Assembly: GCF_006439025.1 (NCBI RefSeq)
Contig: NZ_RCYZ01000009.1
Location: 169,741-233,740, forward strand
Direction: 5' to 3'
From: Hymenobacter nivis
GTDB lineage: Bacteria; Bacteroidota; Bacteroidia; Cytophagales; Hymenobacteraceae
DNA: 64,000 bases
Shown: piece after piece, positions 36,383 to 44,992 of the stretch
How the letters are laid out: each line of letters begins with the position of its first letter
Position numbering within the stretch: position 1 is the stretch's first letter
Program-made: the position numbers and the translations under genes
Notes under the pieces: model-generated
The model's input: the letters and a program-made list of their open reading frames with translations, nothing else
What the model was told of the DNA's origin: nothing
The model's database searches: none

Positions 36383-36432
36383 CCGCCCGGCCCGGTGCGG
36401 CCCCGGGGCCCAAAACCCGCCACCTTCGCCCC

Positions 36433-37503
36433 ATGCAAACCGACCCCGCCGACCGGCCCAGCCGCTTCCCCCTCGCCTTCGAAGCCCTGATTTGGCTGAG
36501 CTACGTGGGCCTCTACAAGTACTCCGTGTACCTCAGCGGCGTAAAAATTCCGGCTGAGCGCAGCAACTTCCCCTACCCGCACTTGGCCCTATTCGCCGTC
36601 CTGGCCACGCTCTACGTGGTGCCGTACTACCGCTGGCTGGTACCGCGGCTGCTGCGCCAGCGGCGGTACTGGTGGCTACTGGGCACCACGCTGGTGTACT
36701 TCTGGTACGCCGAGAAGTGGAACTTTCAGTTAACCAGGCTGCTGTTTTTGAAACTGGCCAAGCTGGGGTGGGGCAACTTGGCCACCCTCCCGACTTGGTC
36801 GAATATTGAACTGAAGTTGACGGACTTAATCGCCTTCAGCTGCGTGGCATTCGTAGCCTACGCCTTTGAGCAGGAAACGCGCCGCCGGCGCATCGAGCGC
36901 GACCACCTGGCCTTGCAAATGGACCAGCTTAAGGCCCAGCTCCAGCCGCACTTCCTGTTCAATACCCTCAACAGCATCTATGGCCTGAGCCTGGCCGGCT
37001 CGCCCGAAACGCCGCGCTTCATCCTGCTTCTCTCGGAGCTGATGCGCTACGTGCTCTACGACAGCGGCAAGGACGACATTGCGCTGGTGGAGGAAGTGGC
37101 GTTCCTGGAGAATTACTTCGAGATGGAGCAGCGCAAGTACGCCGGGGCCCGCATTCGGTTCGCCGCCGGGGGCCCCGGGCTAGGGGCCCTGCGCGTGCCG
37201 CCGCTGCTACTGCTGCCGCTGGTGGAAAACAGCTTCAAGCACGGCCGCCACCACTTCGCCGACGGCGCCAGCGTGGAGGCCACCCTAATGGCGGGCCCCG
37301 ACACGCTGCACTTCGTCATCGAAAACGACGTGCTGCCCCCCGCCCCGCCCGCCGCCCCGGGGGCCCCACGCCGCGGCGGCATCGGGCTGGTCAACATCCG
37401 CCAGCGCTTGCAGCTCTACTACCCGGGGGCCCACGAGCTGCTGCTCTCCGAGCACAACGGCCGCTACCGGGCCGAGCTTACTTTGCGCCTGCCGCCGCTT
37501 TAG
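36433..37503 (+). CDS. LytS-type sensor histidine kinase
   Basis: A 356-residue membrane kinase. Four N-terminal hydrophobic helices span residues ~15-145 (ALIWLSYVGLYKYSVYLSG, LALFAVLATLYVVPYYRWL, WLLGTTLVYFWYA, LIAFSCVAFVAYA). The His_kinase motif KAQLQPHFLFNTLNS puts the phosphorylated His at 173; the ATP-binding part has LPLVENSFKHG and GIGLVNIRQRLQLYYP. It is followed by a LytTR regulator on the same strand, a classic LytS/LytR arrangement in Bacteroidota. The ATG lies 50 bp past the operator cluster. Confidence 0.93.
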   Translation: MQTDPADRPSRFPLAFEALIWLSYVGLYKYSVYLSGVKIPAERSNFPYPHLALFAVLATLYVVPYYRWLVPRLLRQRRYWWLLGTTLVYFWYAEKWNFQLTRLLFLKLAKLGWGNLATLPTWSNIELKLTDLIAFSCVAFVAYAFEQETRRRRIERDHLALQMDQLKAQLQPHFLFNTLNSIYGLSLAGSPETPRFILLLSELMRYVLYDSGKDDIALVEEVAFLENYFEMEQRKYAGARIRFAAGGPGLGALRVPPLLLLPLVENSFKHGRHHFADGASVEATLMAGPDTLHFVIENDVLPPAPPAAPGAPRRGGIGLVNIRQRLQLYYPGAHELLLSEHNGRYRAELTLRLPPL

Positions 37504-37515
37504 GGGCAGTTTTGA

Positions 37516-37600
37516 GTTGTCAGTTGTTCGTTGTCAGTTATTAGAAAATTGGCCGACAACTGACAACGAACAACTGGCAACGAACAACCGACAACGAACC
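37516..37600. repeat. Inverted repeat and tandem 14-mer array in kinase-regulator spacer
   Basis: Two 24-nt arms (37516-37539 and 37558-37581) are reverse complements with one mismatch. The right arm is the start of a tandem array of three 14-nt units of the form ACAACYGRCAACGA, ending just before the regulator's ATG. It would form a stable hairpin in the mRNA between kinase and regulator. Possibly a dispersed repeat, possibly a regulator of differential expression. Confidence 0.8.
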
Positions 37601-38287
37601 ATGACCTCCCCTACCCTTCGCTGCCTTGTGGTGGACGACGAGCCGCTGGCCCACCAGGTGCTCGCCCAGTTCATCGGCCAAACGCCCGGCCTGGCGCTGG
37701 CCGGCGCCTGCCGCCACGCCATGGAGGCGCACGAGCACCTTACGCAGCACCCCGTCGACCTGCTGTTTCTCGACATTGAGATGCCGCTGATGAACGGGCT
37801 GAGCTTCCTGCGCACGCTCAAGCACCCGCCCAAAACCATCCTCACCACCGCCTACCGCGAGTACGCCTACGACGGCTACGAGCTGGCCGTGCTTGACTAC
37901 CTGCTCAAGCCTTTCAGCTATGAGCGGTTTTTGAAGGCCGTGGCCCGCGCCCAGCCCGCCCCGCCCGCCGCCCCCGAGGAGGCCCACGTGCTGGTGAAGG
38001 ACGCCCGCGGCCTGCTGAAGGTGCCCCACCGCGACATCCTCTACGTGGAGGGCTGCAAGGATTACGTGAAGCTGGTGACGGCCGCCAAAACCCACCTGCT
38101 GCACGAAACCATGAAGGAAATGGCCGAAACCCTGGGCGGCCGGTTCGTGCGCGTGCACCGTTCGTTCATCGTGGCCGGGGCCCACATCAAGCTGCTGCAG
38201 CCCGAGCAAGTGGTGCTGGCCGACGGCAGCGTGCTGCCCATCGGCAGCTCCTACAAGCCCGATTTGCTGGCCTGGTTCAAGAAGTAA
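37601..38287 (+). CDS. LytTR-family response regulator
   Basis: A 228-residue DNA-binding regulator. The receiver domain (1-120) has LVVDDEPLAHQVL, phosphoacceptor D58 in LFLDIEMP and LKPFSYERF with the conserved Lys. The LytTR domain (~130-226) has LLKVPHRDILYVEGCKDYVKLV and RFVRVHRSFIVAG. It is the partner of the kinase directly upstream, and its likely target is the four-copy motif 1.2 kb upstream. The ATG after the repeat array was chosen; an earlier in-frame ATG lies inside the hairpin. Confidence 0.94.
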   Translation: MTSPTLRCLVVDDEPLAHQVLAQFIGQTPGLALAGACRHAMEAHEHLTQHPVDLLFLDIEMPLMNGLSFLRTLKHPPKTILTTAYREYAYDGYELAVLDYLLKPFSYERFLKAVARAQPAPPAAPEEAHVLVKDARGLLKVPHRDILYVEGCKDYVKLVTAAKTHLLHETMKEMAETLGGRFVRVHRSFIVAGAHIKLLQPEQVVLADGSVLPIGSSYKPDLLAWFKK

Positions 38288-38470
38288 CCTGGGGCCCCAG
38301 GGGCGCGGTAGGCGCAGATGGGCCGCGGTGCGAAGCGGTGCCGAGGAGCCCGCTAAACTTCGCAAAACTCGGGCAGAAAATATTTTCCGGGCCCCTGTAA
38401 CGCCGGGGGCCCCGGGGCGGTAACCAGCGCCAAAGCCTCTCCCCACACCTCACCTATCAGCTCCCTCCGC

Positions 38471-39208
38471 ATGGCTACTTCTTCCCTCACTCGCCTCTTT
38501 AGCACGGCCGTGGCCGTGGCCCTGGCCACCACCGGCGCGCTGGCCCAGCAGCGGCAGGCGCGCCCGGTAGGCGGCAGCTTCGAGCAAGTCGAGTCTAGCG
38601 GCGGCATCGACGTATACCTCACGCAGGGCCCCACGGCGGCCGTGGCGGTGGAGGCCATCCCCGAGGCGCTGCCCCACATCGTGACGGAGGTGCGCAACGG
38701 CACGCTGTCCATTCACTGGGAAAAGGATTTCTCGTGGCAGAAAATGGCTTCGATGGGCGGCCTTGGGGGCCGGCAGCGCAGCATCAAGGTGTACGTTACG
38801 GCCCCGCGCCTCACGGGCCTCTCGCTGAGCGGCGGGGCCGACGCCCACGGCCAAACCCCGCTCACGGCCGACGACTTCAGCATCCGGGCCAGCGGCGGCT
38901 CCGACGTGACGCTGGCCTTGCAGGCCAAAACAGTGCGCGCCGAGTCGTCGGGCGGCTCCGACGTGACGCTGACCGGCAAGGTGGAGCGGCAGGACATGCG
39001 CTTCAGCGGCGGCTCCGACTACCACGGCTTCGGCCTGCAAAGCACCACGGCCACCATCAACGCCAGCGGCGGCTCCGACGCCGACGTGTGGGTGGACGGC
39101 GAGCTGACCGCCAACGCCTCGGGCGGCTCCGACCTGCACTACAAGGGCAACGGCCGCCTCACCAACCCCCGCCACGGCGACGACGACGACATCAAGCACG
39201 TGCGCTAA
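38471..39208 (+). CDS. GIN-domain (DUF2807) exported protein
   Basis: A 245-residue exported protein: signal peptide LFSTAVAVALATTGALAQ, followed by a GIN/DUF2807 domain, the auto-transporter-adhesin-like beta fold common in Bacteroidota. Repeated turns xSGGxD recur at roughly 18-residue spacing (VESSGGIDVYL, LSLSGGADAHG, IRASGGSDVTL, AESSGGSDVTL, RFSGGSDYHG, NASGGSDADV, NASGGSDLHY), as expected for rungs of a beta-helix. It lies downstream of the LytTR regulator with a long gap; role in the envelope unknown. Confidence 0.85.
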   Translation: MATSSLTRLFSTAVAVALATTGALAQQRQARPVGGSFEQVESSGGIDVYLTQGPTAAVAVEAIPEALPHIVTEVRNGTLSIHWEKDFSWQKMASMGGLGGRQRSIKVYVTAPRLTGLSLSGGADAHGQTPLTADDFSIRASGGSDVTLALQAKTVRAESSGGSDVTLTGKVERQDMRFSGGSDYHGFGLQSTTATINASGGSDADVWVDGELTANASGGSDLHYKGNGRLTNPRHGDDDDIKHVR

Positions 39209-39248
39209 AAACCTGTTTTTCTGATTTTTCTGCAAAAAGTAACCTCAC

Positions 39249-39288
39249 AAAAAGGCCGCCCTGCTGTACTCAGCAAGGCGGCCTTTTT
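39249..39288. terminator. Bidirectional terminator
   Basis: AAAAAGGCCGCC and GGCGGCCTTTTT with an inner TGCTG/CAGCA stem, between the GIN gene and the convergent peptidase-barrel gene. Confidence 0.88.
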
Positions 39289-39326
39289 GCATTCCGTAGC
39301 TCGCCGCCGGATGGGGCCCCGCGGTG

Positions 39327-42251
39327 CTACAGCCGCACGTTGAAGGCCAATGTTTGCACCACTACGCGCTGCAGGTAGCTGCTGTAGGCGATGCGCACGC
39401 CAGCCTCGACGGGCGTGCGCAGGTGGAAGACGTTGAAGAGGGCCAGCAGGTCGGCGCCGCCGTTGCGGAAGTCCTGGTAAGCGCGGGTGCGCACGGGCAC
39501 GCCGTTCACGGGCACCGTGACGAGGCTACTGCCGCGGGCCACGTCGGCAAACACGTCGGCCCGCAGGCGCTGCACGTACAGCACCCGGCCCACCGACCAG
39601 TGCACGAAGGCCAGGGGCAGGTTGTAGTCGGCGCTGGCGGCGGCGAGGCGGTCGAAGCTGATATAGCTGGTTTCGGCCCGCGGGTACGAAATGGCGGCCG
39701 CGAAATTGTACTGGTTTTGCTGCTGGTACTGGTAGCCGGCGCGCAGGCGCAGGGCGTGGTGGGCGGCCAGGCCGGGCAGGTACACCGCCGCCTGGGCCCC
39801 TACCTGGTTGGCCTGCAAGGCCGTGCCGAAAGGCGTGGTGCGGTAGGTGGCCAGCAGCGTGGCCCCGCCGCGGGGCGCCACGTCGCGGGCGCTTTGCTTG
39901 AGCTGGCTCGCGTAGGAGAGGTAGGTTTGGAGGGCGTGCAGCGGCGTAGTGGGGCCCGTTTCGTCGCGGTTGCGCAGGGTAGCGGGGTAGTTGTACACCC
40001 GCTCGTGCAGGTAGTAGGCCCCCAGCGTGAGGGCCTGTAAGTACTTCGAGCGGGTGAGCACCAGCGGCACGCGCACGCCGGCCAGCACCCGGGCGTATTG
40101 CCAGCGGGCCGGGCGCAGGCTGTCGAGCGGCGCGGCCCGGTCGAAATAGCGCGTGGAATTGCGCCCGCCGTAGCTCGCCTCCACGTCCAGCACCGGGAAG
40201 CGGCCCTGGTAGCTCAGGGCCCCGGTGCCGGCGAAGGTGCGCTCCGTTTGGTCATAGCTCAGGCCAGCGAAGGCTTGGGTGGTGCTCAAGAAATCCTGCG
40301 AGCGCACGCCCACGCTCACCGCATTGCCGGCCGGGCTCTGCACCACCCCGTAGCCGAACACCCGGAACGCGTGCGCCAGCGGCGAATACCGCCGCACGCC
40401 GTAGCGAGGGCCCCCCGCCGAATCGGGCGCGGCCAGCAGCGCCGCGATGCGGGGCCCCGCGGGCTCGCCGGCGGCCAGCTTGGTGGCGTAGGGGTCGGCG
40501 GGCGCGTCGCGAGTGGCGGGGGCCCCCAGAGCGGTCCAAGTGGCGGGGTCGAGGGGAATTTCGACGACGCGGGCGCCGGTGGCGCGGTAGTCGTGGAAAG
40601 CCAGGGTACGGCCGTCGGGGCTCACGGCGGCGTGGTAGGCGCCGTAGATAGGCCTGGTTACCTGATACGTAAGGCCATTGCGCAGGCTCACGGCGAAGAT
40701 GTTGTCTATGCCCGTTTGCGGCGAGTTGTAGAGCACGTAGTCACCCCAGGGCTGCGGGTTGGTCAGGTTCACGTTGGCCACCGGCAGCAGGTTTTGGACC
40801 TGGCCGGTGGCGGGGTCGAGCAGCTGCAAGGTTTTGCCGGCGGCGCTCAGGGCCACGGCCACAATGCGGCCGTCGGCCAGCAGGCGCGGCTGCTGGTAGA
40901 AGTCGTTGCGCGGGTTGGGCAGGGTTTGGAGCACGGCCCCGGTGGCGGCGTTCAGCAGCACCAGCTCGTGGTGGTAGGCGGGGGTGGTTTGCACGGCCAC
41001 AATGCGGCGGCCGTCGGGCGCGAGGGTGGCGGCGGCGTAGCGGGTGCGGTGCGTGAGGCGGCGCGCGCGGCCGGTTTTCAGGTCCAGCACTTTCAGCTCG
41101 GAATACACTTGCTGCCCCCAGCGCGGCTGCTGCCGAAACTCGGGCCACACCGCCTTCTCGCCACCCGCCGACAGCTGCTCGGGAATGTTGACGAGCCCCG
41201 GCGTGAACACCCGCCGCTCGCGCCCGTGGCGGCCCAGCAGCACCAGCTGCGCAATGTCGCCGAGGCCGCTTTTCAGGGCCAGTACAGTGCTATCAGTCAC
41301 GTACTGCGGGTATTGGTATTGCGTGAACACGCGCGTATCGGCCTGCCCAGCCAGCGCGCGCACCGGCGTGGGCGCGGGCCGGGCCGCCTGCTCGGCCCGC
41401 CAGGTCGAGTCGAGGTCGGCCATGGTGCGGGCGTACAGGGCCTCCACCCGCAGGCCGGTGGTGCGGCGGATGCCATTCGAGAACGAGAATGGGTAGAACG
41501 GGAAGCGGTAGTACTCGTCCAGCACGCGGGCCCAGGCATCGGGGCCCCGGTGGGTTTTCAGGTACGAGGTCATGAAATACCCCAGCACGTACCAGTCGGG
41601 CACATAGTCGCGCAGCGAGCCGCTCACCGCTTTCTGGTAATTGTACCGCCGGCCGCTCAGCAAGTTGGCACGCAGGCCCACCCCGAAGTACGGGATACGG
41701 CCGCGGCCGCTGCGGGTGAGGGCCGTTTCGGTGCCCACGGCGTCGCCCTCAAAAAACCACTGCGGCACGCCCACCGCCGCCACGCCCAGGGCCCCGTCGC
41801 CGAGCAAGGGCCCCAGCACGCGCCCCACGCCCTGCCGCGCCTTATCGAACTGGTTCACGTGCCGGAACTCGTGCACCACCAGCCCGTCGAGCCAGTCCAC
41901 GGTGCCCAGGTTCTGCCCCTGCTCGGGGGTGGTAAAAAACTCGGCGTGCCGCGGCAAAAACGTCACGAACCCGTTGCTCACGGTGGTTTGGTTTTGCAGC
42001 ACCACCGCCAGGGGCCGGGCCTGCACGCCCAGCGTGGCCCCGTCGGGCCCGTGCACGGCCTCCAGGCGGCCGGCCGTGCGCTGCGCCGCCGAGTCGAGCC
42101 CCACCGGGTACAGCACCCGGAAATGCGGCGTGCGCACTTCGCGCCAGCGCAAATCGGGCGGGTTTTGGCTGATAACGGGCAGGCTTTGGGCCCCCGCGGC
42201 CCCGGCAAATAACGCGGCCCCCAGGGCCCCCAGCAACAAACGACGCATCAT
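39327..42251 (-). CDS. Predicted zinc-peptidase / beta-propeller / outer-membrane barrel fusion
   Basis: A 974-residue exported protein with three parts. After the signal peptide (MMRRLLLGALGAALFAGAAGAQ) an N-terminal domain carries HEFRH at 127-131 and a downstream WFFEG with Glu168, the gluzincin pattern of zinc ligands (HExxH...E). The middle (~350-640) has TolB/PD40-type propeller blades (LKVLDLKTGRARRLTHRTRY, AVSPDGRTLAFHDYRATG). The C-terminal ~300 residues form alternating strands ending in VVVQTLAFNVRL, like an outer-membrane barrel. Function unknown; a surface-anchored protease is the inference. Adjacent ATGs at 42251 and 42248 are equivalent. Confidence 0.75.
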   Translation of the reverse strand: MMRRLLLGALGAALFAGAAGAQSLPVISQNPPDLRWREVRTPHFRVLYPVGLDSAAQRTAGRLEAVHGPDGATLGVQARPLAVVLQNQTTVSNGFVTFLPRHAEFFTTPEQGQNLGTVDWLDGLVVHEFRHVNQFDKARQGVGRVLGPLLGDGALGVAAVGVPQWFFEGDAVGTETALTRSGRGRIPYFGVGLRANLLSGRRYNYQKAVSGSLRDYVPDWYVLGYFMTSYLKTHRGPDAWARVLDEYYRFPFYPFSFSNGIRRTTGLRVEALYARTMADLDSTWRAEQAARPAPTPVRALAGQADTRVFTQYQYPQYVTDSTVLALKSGLGDIAQLVLLGRHGRERRVFTPGLVNIPEQLSAGGEKAVWPEFRQQPRWGQQVYSELKVLDLKTGRARRLTHRTRYAAATLAPDGRRIVAVQTTPAYHHELVLLNAATGAVLQTLPNPRNDFYQQPRLLADGRIVAVALSAAGKTLQLLDPATGQVQNLLPVANVNLTNPQPWGDYVLYNSPQTGIDNIFAVSLRNGLTYQVTRPIYGAYHAAVSPDGRTLAFHDYRATGARVVEIPLDPATWTALGAPATRDAPADPYATKLAAGEPAGPRIAALLAAPDSAGGPRYGVRRYSPLAHAFRVFGYGVVQSPAGNAVSVGVRSQDFLSTTQAFAGLSYDQTERTFAGTGALSYQGRFPVLDVEASYGGRNSTRYFDRAAPLDSLRPARWQYARVLAGVRVPLVLTRSKYLQALTLGAYYLHERVYNYPATLRNRDETGPTTPLHALQTYLSYASQLKQSARDVAPRGGATLLATYRTTPFGTALQANQVGAQAAVYLPGLAAHHALRLRAGYQYQQQNQYNFAAAISYPRAETSYISFDRLAAASADYNLPLAFVHWSVGRVLYVQRLRADVFADVARGSSLVTVPVNGVPVRTRAYQDFRNGGADLLALFNVFHLRTPVEAGVRIAYSSYLQRVVVQTLAFNVRL

Positions 42252-42410
42252 GCAGCAAAGGCGGGCCGGCCGTTGGCCCCGCGCCACGGCCCCGCCCGGC
42301 AAGCTACTTACATTCGGTGGGTTGCCACTGCGGATGGGCCAGGCCGTGCAACGGTTTGGCAGGGCCCCGGCTCTTATATTCAACTTCTTCTACCATTCTA
42401 GTTCTGCCGT

Positions 42411-42806
42411 ATGCGCCCACGCTTACTTCTCGCCTTAGCCGGTGCCGCCGGCACGCTGCTGAGCTGCAAACACGACGCCGACCTGACACCGCTGTGCTAC
42501 GCGGGCACGGTGGTGGGCGGTTCCTGCTACGACGGCCTGCTGATCGACGTGGACCCGGCCTACCCCATCGGCAACCCCACCAGCTCGTCTAGTGGCGCTT
42601 TCTTGGGCCGAAACGTCATCGCGGTCCGCTACCCAGCAACGGTGACCCCCGTCAATACTGCCACCGGCCAGCGCGTGTACTTCACCTACACGAACGCCAC
42701 CGACCAGCCAGTCGGCGCAGTGTGCCTGGCCTACGACCCTGTAAAACCAACGGTGCCCCACCTGGTGCTCACCACGGCCTCGGCCACGCCTTGCACGGCA
42801 CCTTAG
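42411..42806 (+). CDS. Cys-containing small lipoprotein (paralogue A)
   Basis: A 131-residue predicted lipoprotein (signal with lipobox TLLSC followed by KHDAD). The family signature CYAGTVVGGSCYDGLLIDVDPAYPIG is shared with the next gene; a third Cys pair lies near VGAVCLAY and ATPC. The Cys residues could form disulphides in the periplasm or outside. Family not recognised. Divergent from the peptidase-barrel gene. Confidence 0.7.
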   Translation: MRPRLLLALAGAAGTLLSCKHDADLTPLCYAGTVVGGSCYDGLLIDVDPAYPIGNPTSSSSGAFLGRNVIAVRYPATVTPVNTATGQRVYFTYTNATDQPVGAVCLAYDPVKPTVPHLVLTTASATPCTAP

Positions 42807-42849
42807 GAAGCTTTCGGTCCATCCCTCCTGCTATCCCCGCTTCTTGTCC

Positions 42850-43257
42850 ATGCGCTTACCTCTACTACTTTCTACTCTCGCGTTCAGTGCTTTGGCCGGC
42901 TGCAAGCACGATGCCGATGCGCCGCAGTGCTACGCGGGCACCGTGTTGGGGGCCAGTTGCTACGACGGCCTCATCATCAGCGTGGACGCGCAGTACCCGA
43001 TTGGGCAGCCCGCCGACTACGGGTTTGCGCCCGGCGATTCCACCCGGCTTAGCTACCAGAACGTTATTGGGGCCCTCAACAGCAACGAGTTGGCTCAATT
43101 CAACAAGCCGGGGCAACGCATCTATTTCACCTGCACCGGCGACACGCAGGGGTTCAGCAACTTCGGCTTTTGCAACCACATGGGCATTGCCCTGCTTAAG
43201 CACCACGTGGTGCTCACCAGCTTTTCGGCCTCGCCCTGTGGGCCCGCGGGGCGGTAG
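42850..43257 (+). CDS. Cys-containing small lipoprotein (paralogue B)
   Basis: A 135-residue predicted lipoprotein (MRLPLLLSTLAFSALAGC, then KHDAD as in its neighbour). The core CYAGTVLGASCYDGLIISVDAQYPIG matches paralogue A almost residue for residue, while the C-terminal half (FTCTGDTQGFSNFGFCNHMG) diverges. This is a tandem duplication followed by divergence. Starts with ATG shortly after paralogue A's stop, so the two may be co-transcribed. Confidence 0.7.
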   Translation: MRLPLLLSTLAFSALAGCKHDADAPQCYAGTVLGASCYDGLIISVDAQYPIGQPADYGFAPGDSTRLSYQNVIGALNSNELAQFNKPGQRIYFTCTGDTQGFSNFGFCNHMGIALLKHHVVLTSFSASPCGPAGR

Positions 43258-43267
43258 CCAGGGGCCC

Positions 43268-43675
43268 CTACCGGGCCATTTGCAGCCAGGCGCGGGCCGT
43301 GGGCTCGTTGCTGAACATGCGCAGCTCGAAGCTGCCGGCCACGCCACTGATGAGGGCCTCGGCCGAGAGGGCGGCGAACGACTCGGGGCTGACGATGTGG
43401 GCGCAGTGCGTGAGGCCGGCGGCAATGGCGCGGGGCGTCCAGTCTTGGGCCAGCCAATCCACGGCGTGGTCCCAGGGGCCCAGCACGGCGGTATTGTCGT
43501 TCAGCAAGCGCGGGCAGCGGTGCCGGGCAATGATTTCCAGGCCCGCGTTGGACGCCGCGACGATGCCCCCGCGGGTTTGGTAGCCAAACCATTGCTGGTG
43601 CACCAGCCGGTTGACCGCGTCGTATTCGGCGGTAAAAATGACTTTACCAAAAACGTTTTTTATCTCTGTTTTCAT
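43268..43675 (-). CDS. STAS/SpoIIAA-like protein
   Basis: A 135-residue soluble protein beginning MKTEIKNVFGKVIFTAEYD. The strand/helix layout (KVIFTAEYDAVNRLVHQQWFG, then GLEIIARHRCPRLLNDNTAVLG, DWTPRAIAAGLTHCAHIVSP) resembles the SpoIIAA-like STAS family common in Bacteroidota, with unknown partners. No kinase or sigma-factor gene is next to it. The internal ATG was chosen since the upstream extension is not family-like. Confidence 0.65.
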   Translation of the reverse strand: MKTEIKNVFGKVIFTAEYDAVNRLVHQQWFGYQTRGGIVAASNAGLEIIARHRCPRLLNDNTAVLGPWDHAVDWLAQDWTPRAIAAGLTHCAHIVSPESFAALSAEALISGVAGSFELRMFSNEPTARAWLQMAR

Positions 43676-43821
43676 GCGGGCCGCCGAAAGAAGCGGTAAC
43701 CGTACAAAGGTAGCCGCGGGGAAAACGGCTGCCCCTGGGGCCCCGGCGAGTGCCGGGCCCCAATAGCCAGACGCACCGCTTTCCTCGGCTAAAGCATTCA
43801 AAACTAAAAGAGTAGCGCGCC

Positions 43822-43866
43822 TTAAAACGCCGAACGCGGCGGCCCGGGAGGGGCCGCCGCGTTCGG
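43822..43866 (-). terminator. Terminator after the desaturase gene
   Basis: A 16-bp stem (CCGAACGCGGCGGCCC and complement, 5-nt loop) with TTTT after the stem on the minus strand, 22 bp beyond the desaturase stop. Confidence 0.8.
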
Positions 43867-43888
43867 GGCGTGCGTGGTGCCGGGGGCC

Positions 43889-44893
43889 CTACGCCACCAG
43901 CAGGTCCTTGTCGGGCACGCTCTGGTCTTTGAGGGTGGCGGTGCCGCGCTCCTTGCGCATGATGCGCGAGTAGAGGCTGATTTCCTGGTCGAACAGGAAC
44001 TGGAAGAAGAGCTTGGTGTAGCTGGTGTGGGCCAGCAGCGGCTCGTAGAACTCGGGCGCTACCTGCTTGAGCTTGGGCAGGTTGTTCCACGGAATGCTGG
44101 GCATGTCGTGGTGCTCGTTGTGGAAGCCCACGTTCAGGTTCACGCCGTTCAGGCGGCCGTAGTAGGAGTAGGTTTCCTGCGAGTCGCTCAGGGTGAGGTA
44201 GTGCTCCTGGATCCAACGGGCCCCGAGCGGGTGCAGGCCCACCGAAAACCAGAAGCTGAGGAACAAGTACAGCAGGGCCGTCCAGCCAAAGAAGTACACA
44301 ATGGCCACGTCGAAGGCGATTTGCGCCACGATGTTGGCCGCCACGTAGCGGTCCACGGTGGCAATTTCGCGGCAGCGAATGGTGCGGATGAGCTGAAACA
44401 CGGGGAAGAAAAACAGCCAGATGGCCTTGCCGATGCTGTAGTTTTTGATCAGCTTGGCCTCGTACCAGTCGGGCAGGTCGGCGTCCAGTTCGTGCACGCC
44501 CTGGAAGACGTGGTGCTTGATGTGGAAATTCTTGAAGCTGATGGCCGTGGGGAAAATCGAGGGGAAGTTGGCCAGGATGCCCGTGGCCACGTTCTTCCAC
44601 AAGCCCTTGAACACCAAGTTGTGGGCTGCCTCGTGAATGACCACAAACAGCGTGTGCGAGAAAAATGCGCCCACCAAATAGGCCGCCGGAATGGTCCAGT
44701 ACCAAGCCTGGTCGCGCAGGAAATAGGCGATGAGCACTTGCGCCGCCACGCAGCCCACCCCGATGAGGAAGGTGGCGGGGTTGCGGGTCATGAGTTGCTT
44801 CACCTCGGGGTGGGCCCGCACGATCTGGCGGGTGCGCACGCGGTGTGGCTCGGTGGCGGTGGCCACGGTAAAAGTGGTGGGGGCGGTAGCCAT
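43889..44893 (-). CDS. Fatty acid desaturase, sphingolipid delta-4-desaturase (DEGS)-like
   Basis: A 334-residue membrane desaturase. The three His boxes are HEAAH (87-91), HIKHH (124-128) and HNEHH (258-262), with hydrophobic pairs of helices between them. The region GLHPLGARWIQEHY, ETYSYYGRLNGVNLNVGFHNEHHDMPSIPWNN (split in mind at HNEHH) and SLYSRI is close in pattern to eukaryotic dihydroceramide delta-4-desaturase (which has ETYSYYGPLN, NVGYHNEHHDFPNIP, SPYSRM). Bacteroidota make dihydroceramide-type sphingolipids, so a sphingoid or fatty-acyl substrate is plausible. The start MATAPTTFTVATATEP was chosen; an upstream ATG adds 17 Cys/Pro residues. Confidence 0.88.
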   Translation of the reverse strand: MATAPTTFTVATATEPHRVRTRQIVRAHPEVKQLMTRNPATFLIGVGCVAAQVLIAYFLRDQAWYWTIPAAYLVGAFFSHTLFVVIHEAAHNLVFKGLWKNVATGILANFPSIFPTAISFKNFHIKHHVFQGVHELDADLPDWYEAKLIKNYSIGKAIWLFFFPVFQLIRTIRCREIATVDRYVAANIVAQIAFDVAIVYFFGWTALLYLFLSFWFSVGLHPLGARWIQEHYLTLSDSQETYSYYGRLNGVNLNVGFHNEHHDMPSIPWNNLPKLKQVAPEFYEPLLAHTSYTKLFFQFLFDQEISLYSRIMRKERGTATLKDQSVPDKDLLVA

Positions 44894-44992
44894 GCGGGTG
44901 GAGGGGGGCGCAGCCGGAATTGGCCGTACGCAACAGGACCTCAAAGCTACACCAAATAGGCTCCTCCGTGGGGCCGTAGGGCCCCGGGCGCC

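Noticed and set aside
37558..37600. Tandem 14-mers as a CRISPR array
   Set aside because: Units are directly adjacent without spacers, only three, and no cas genes are near.
38580..39180. GGCGGCTCCGAC DNA repeats as a repeat element
   Set aside because: They encode the regular SGGSD turns of the GIN domain, so they are coding repeats.
40098..42212. 704-residue plus-strand frame opposite the peptidase-barrel gene
   Set aside because: It is a GC-frame shadow: His/Gly/Arg/Ala-rich, no motif, and antisense to a gene with clear domains.
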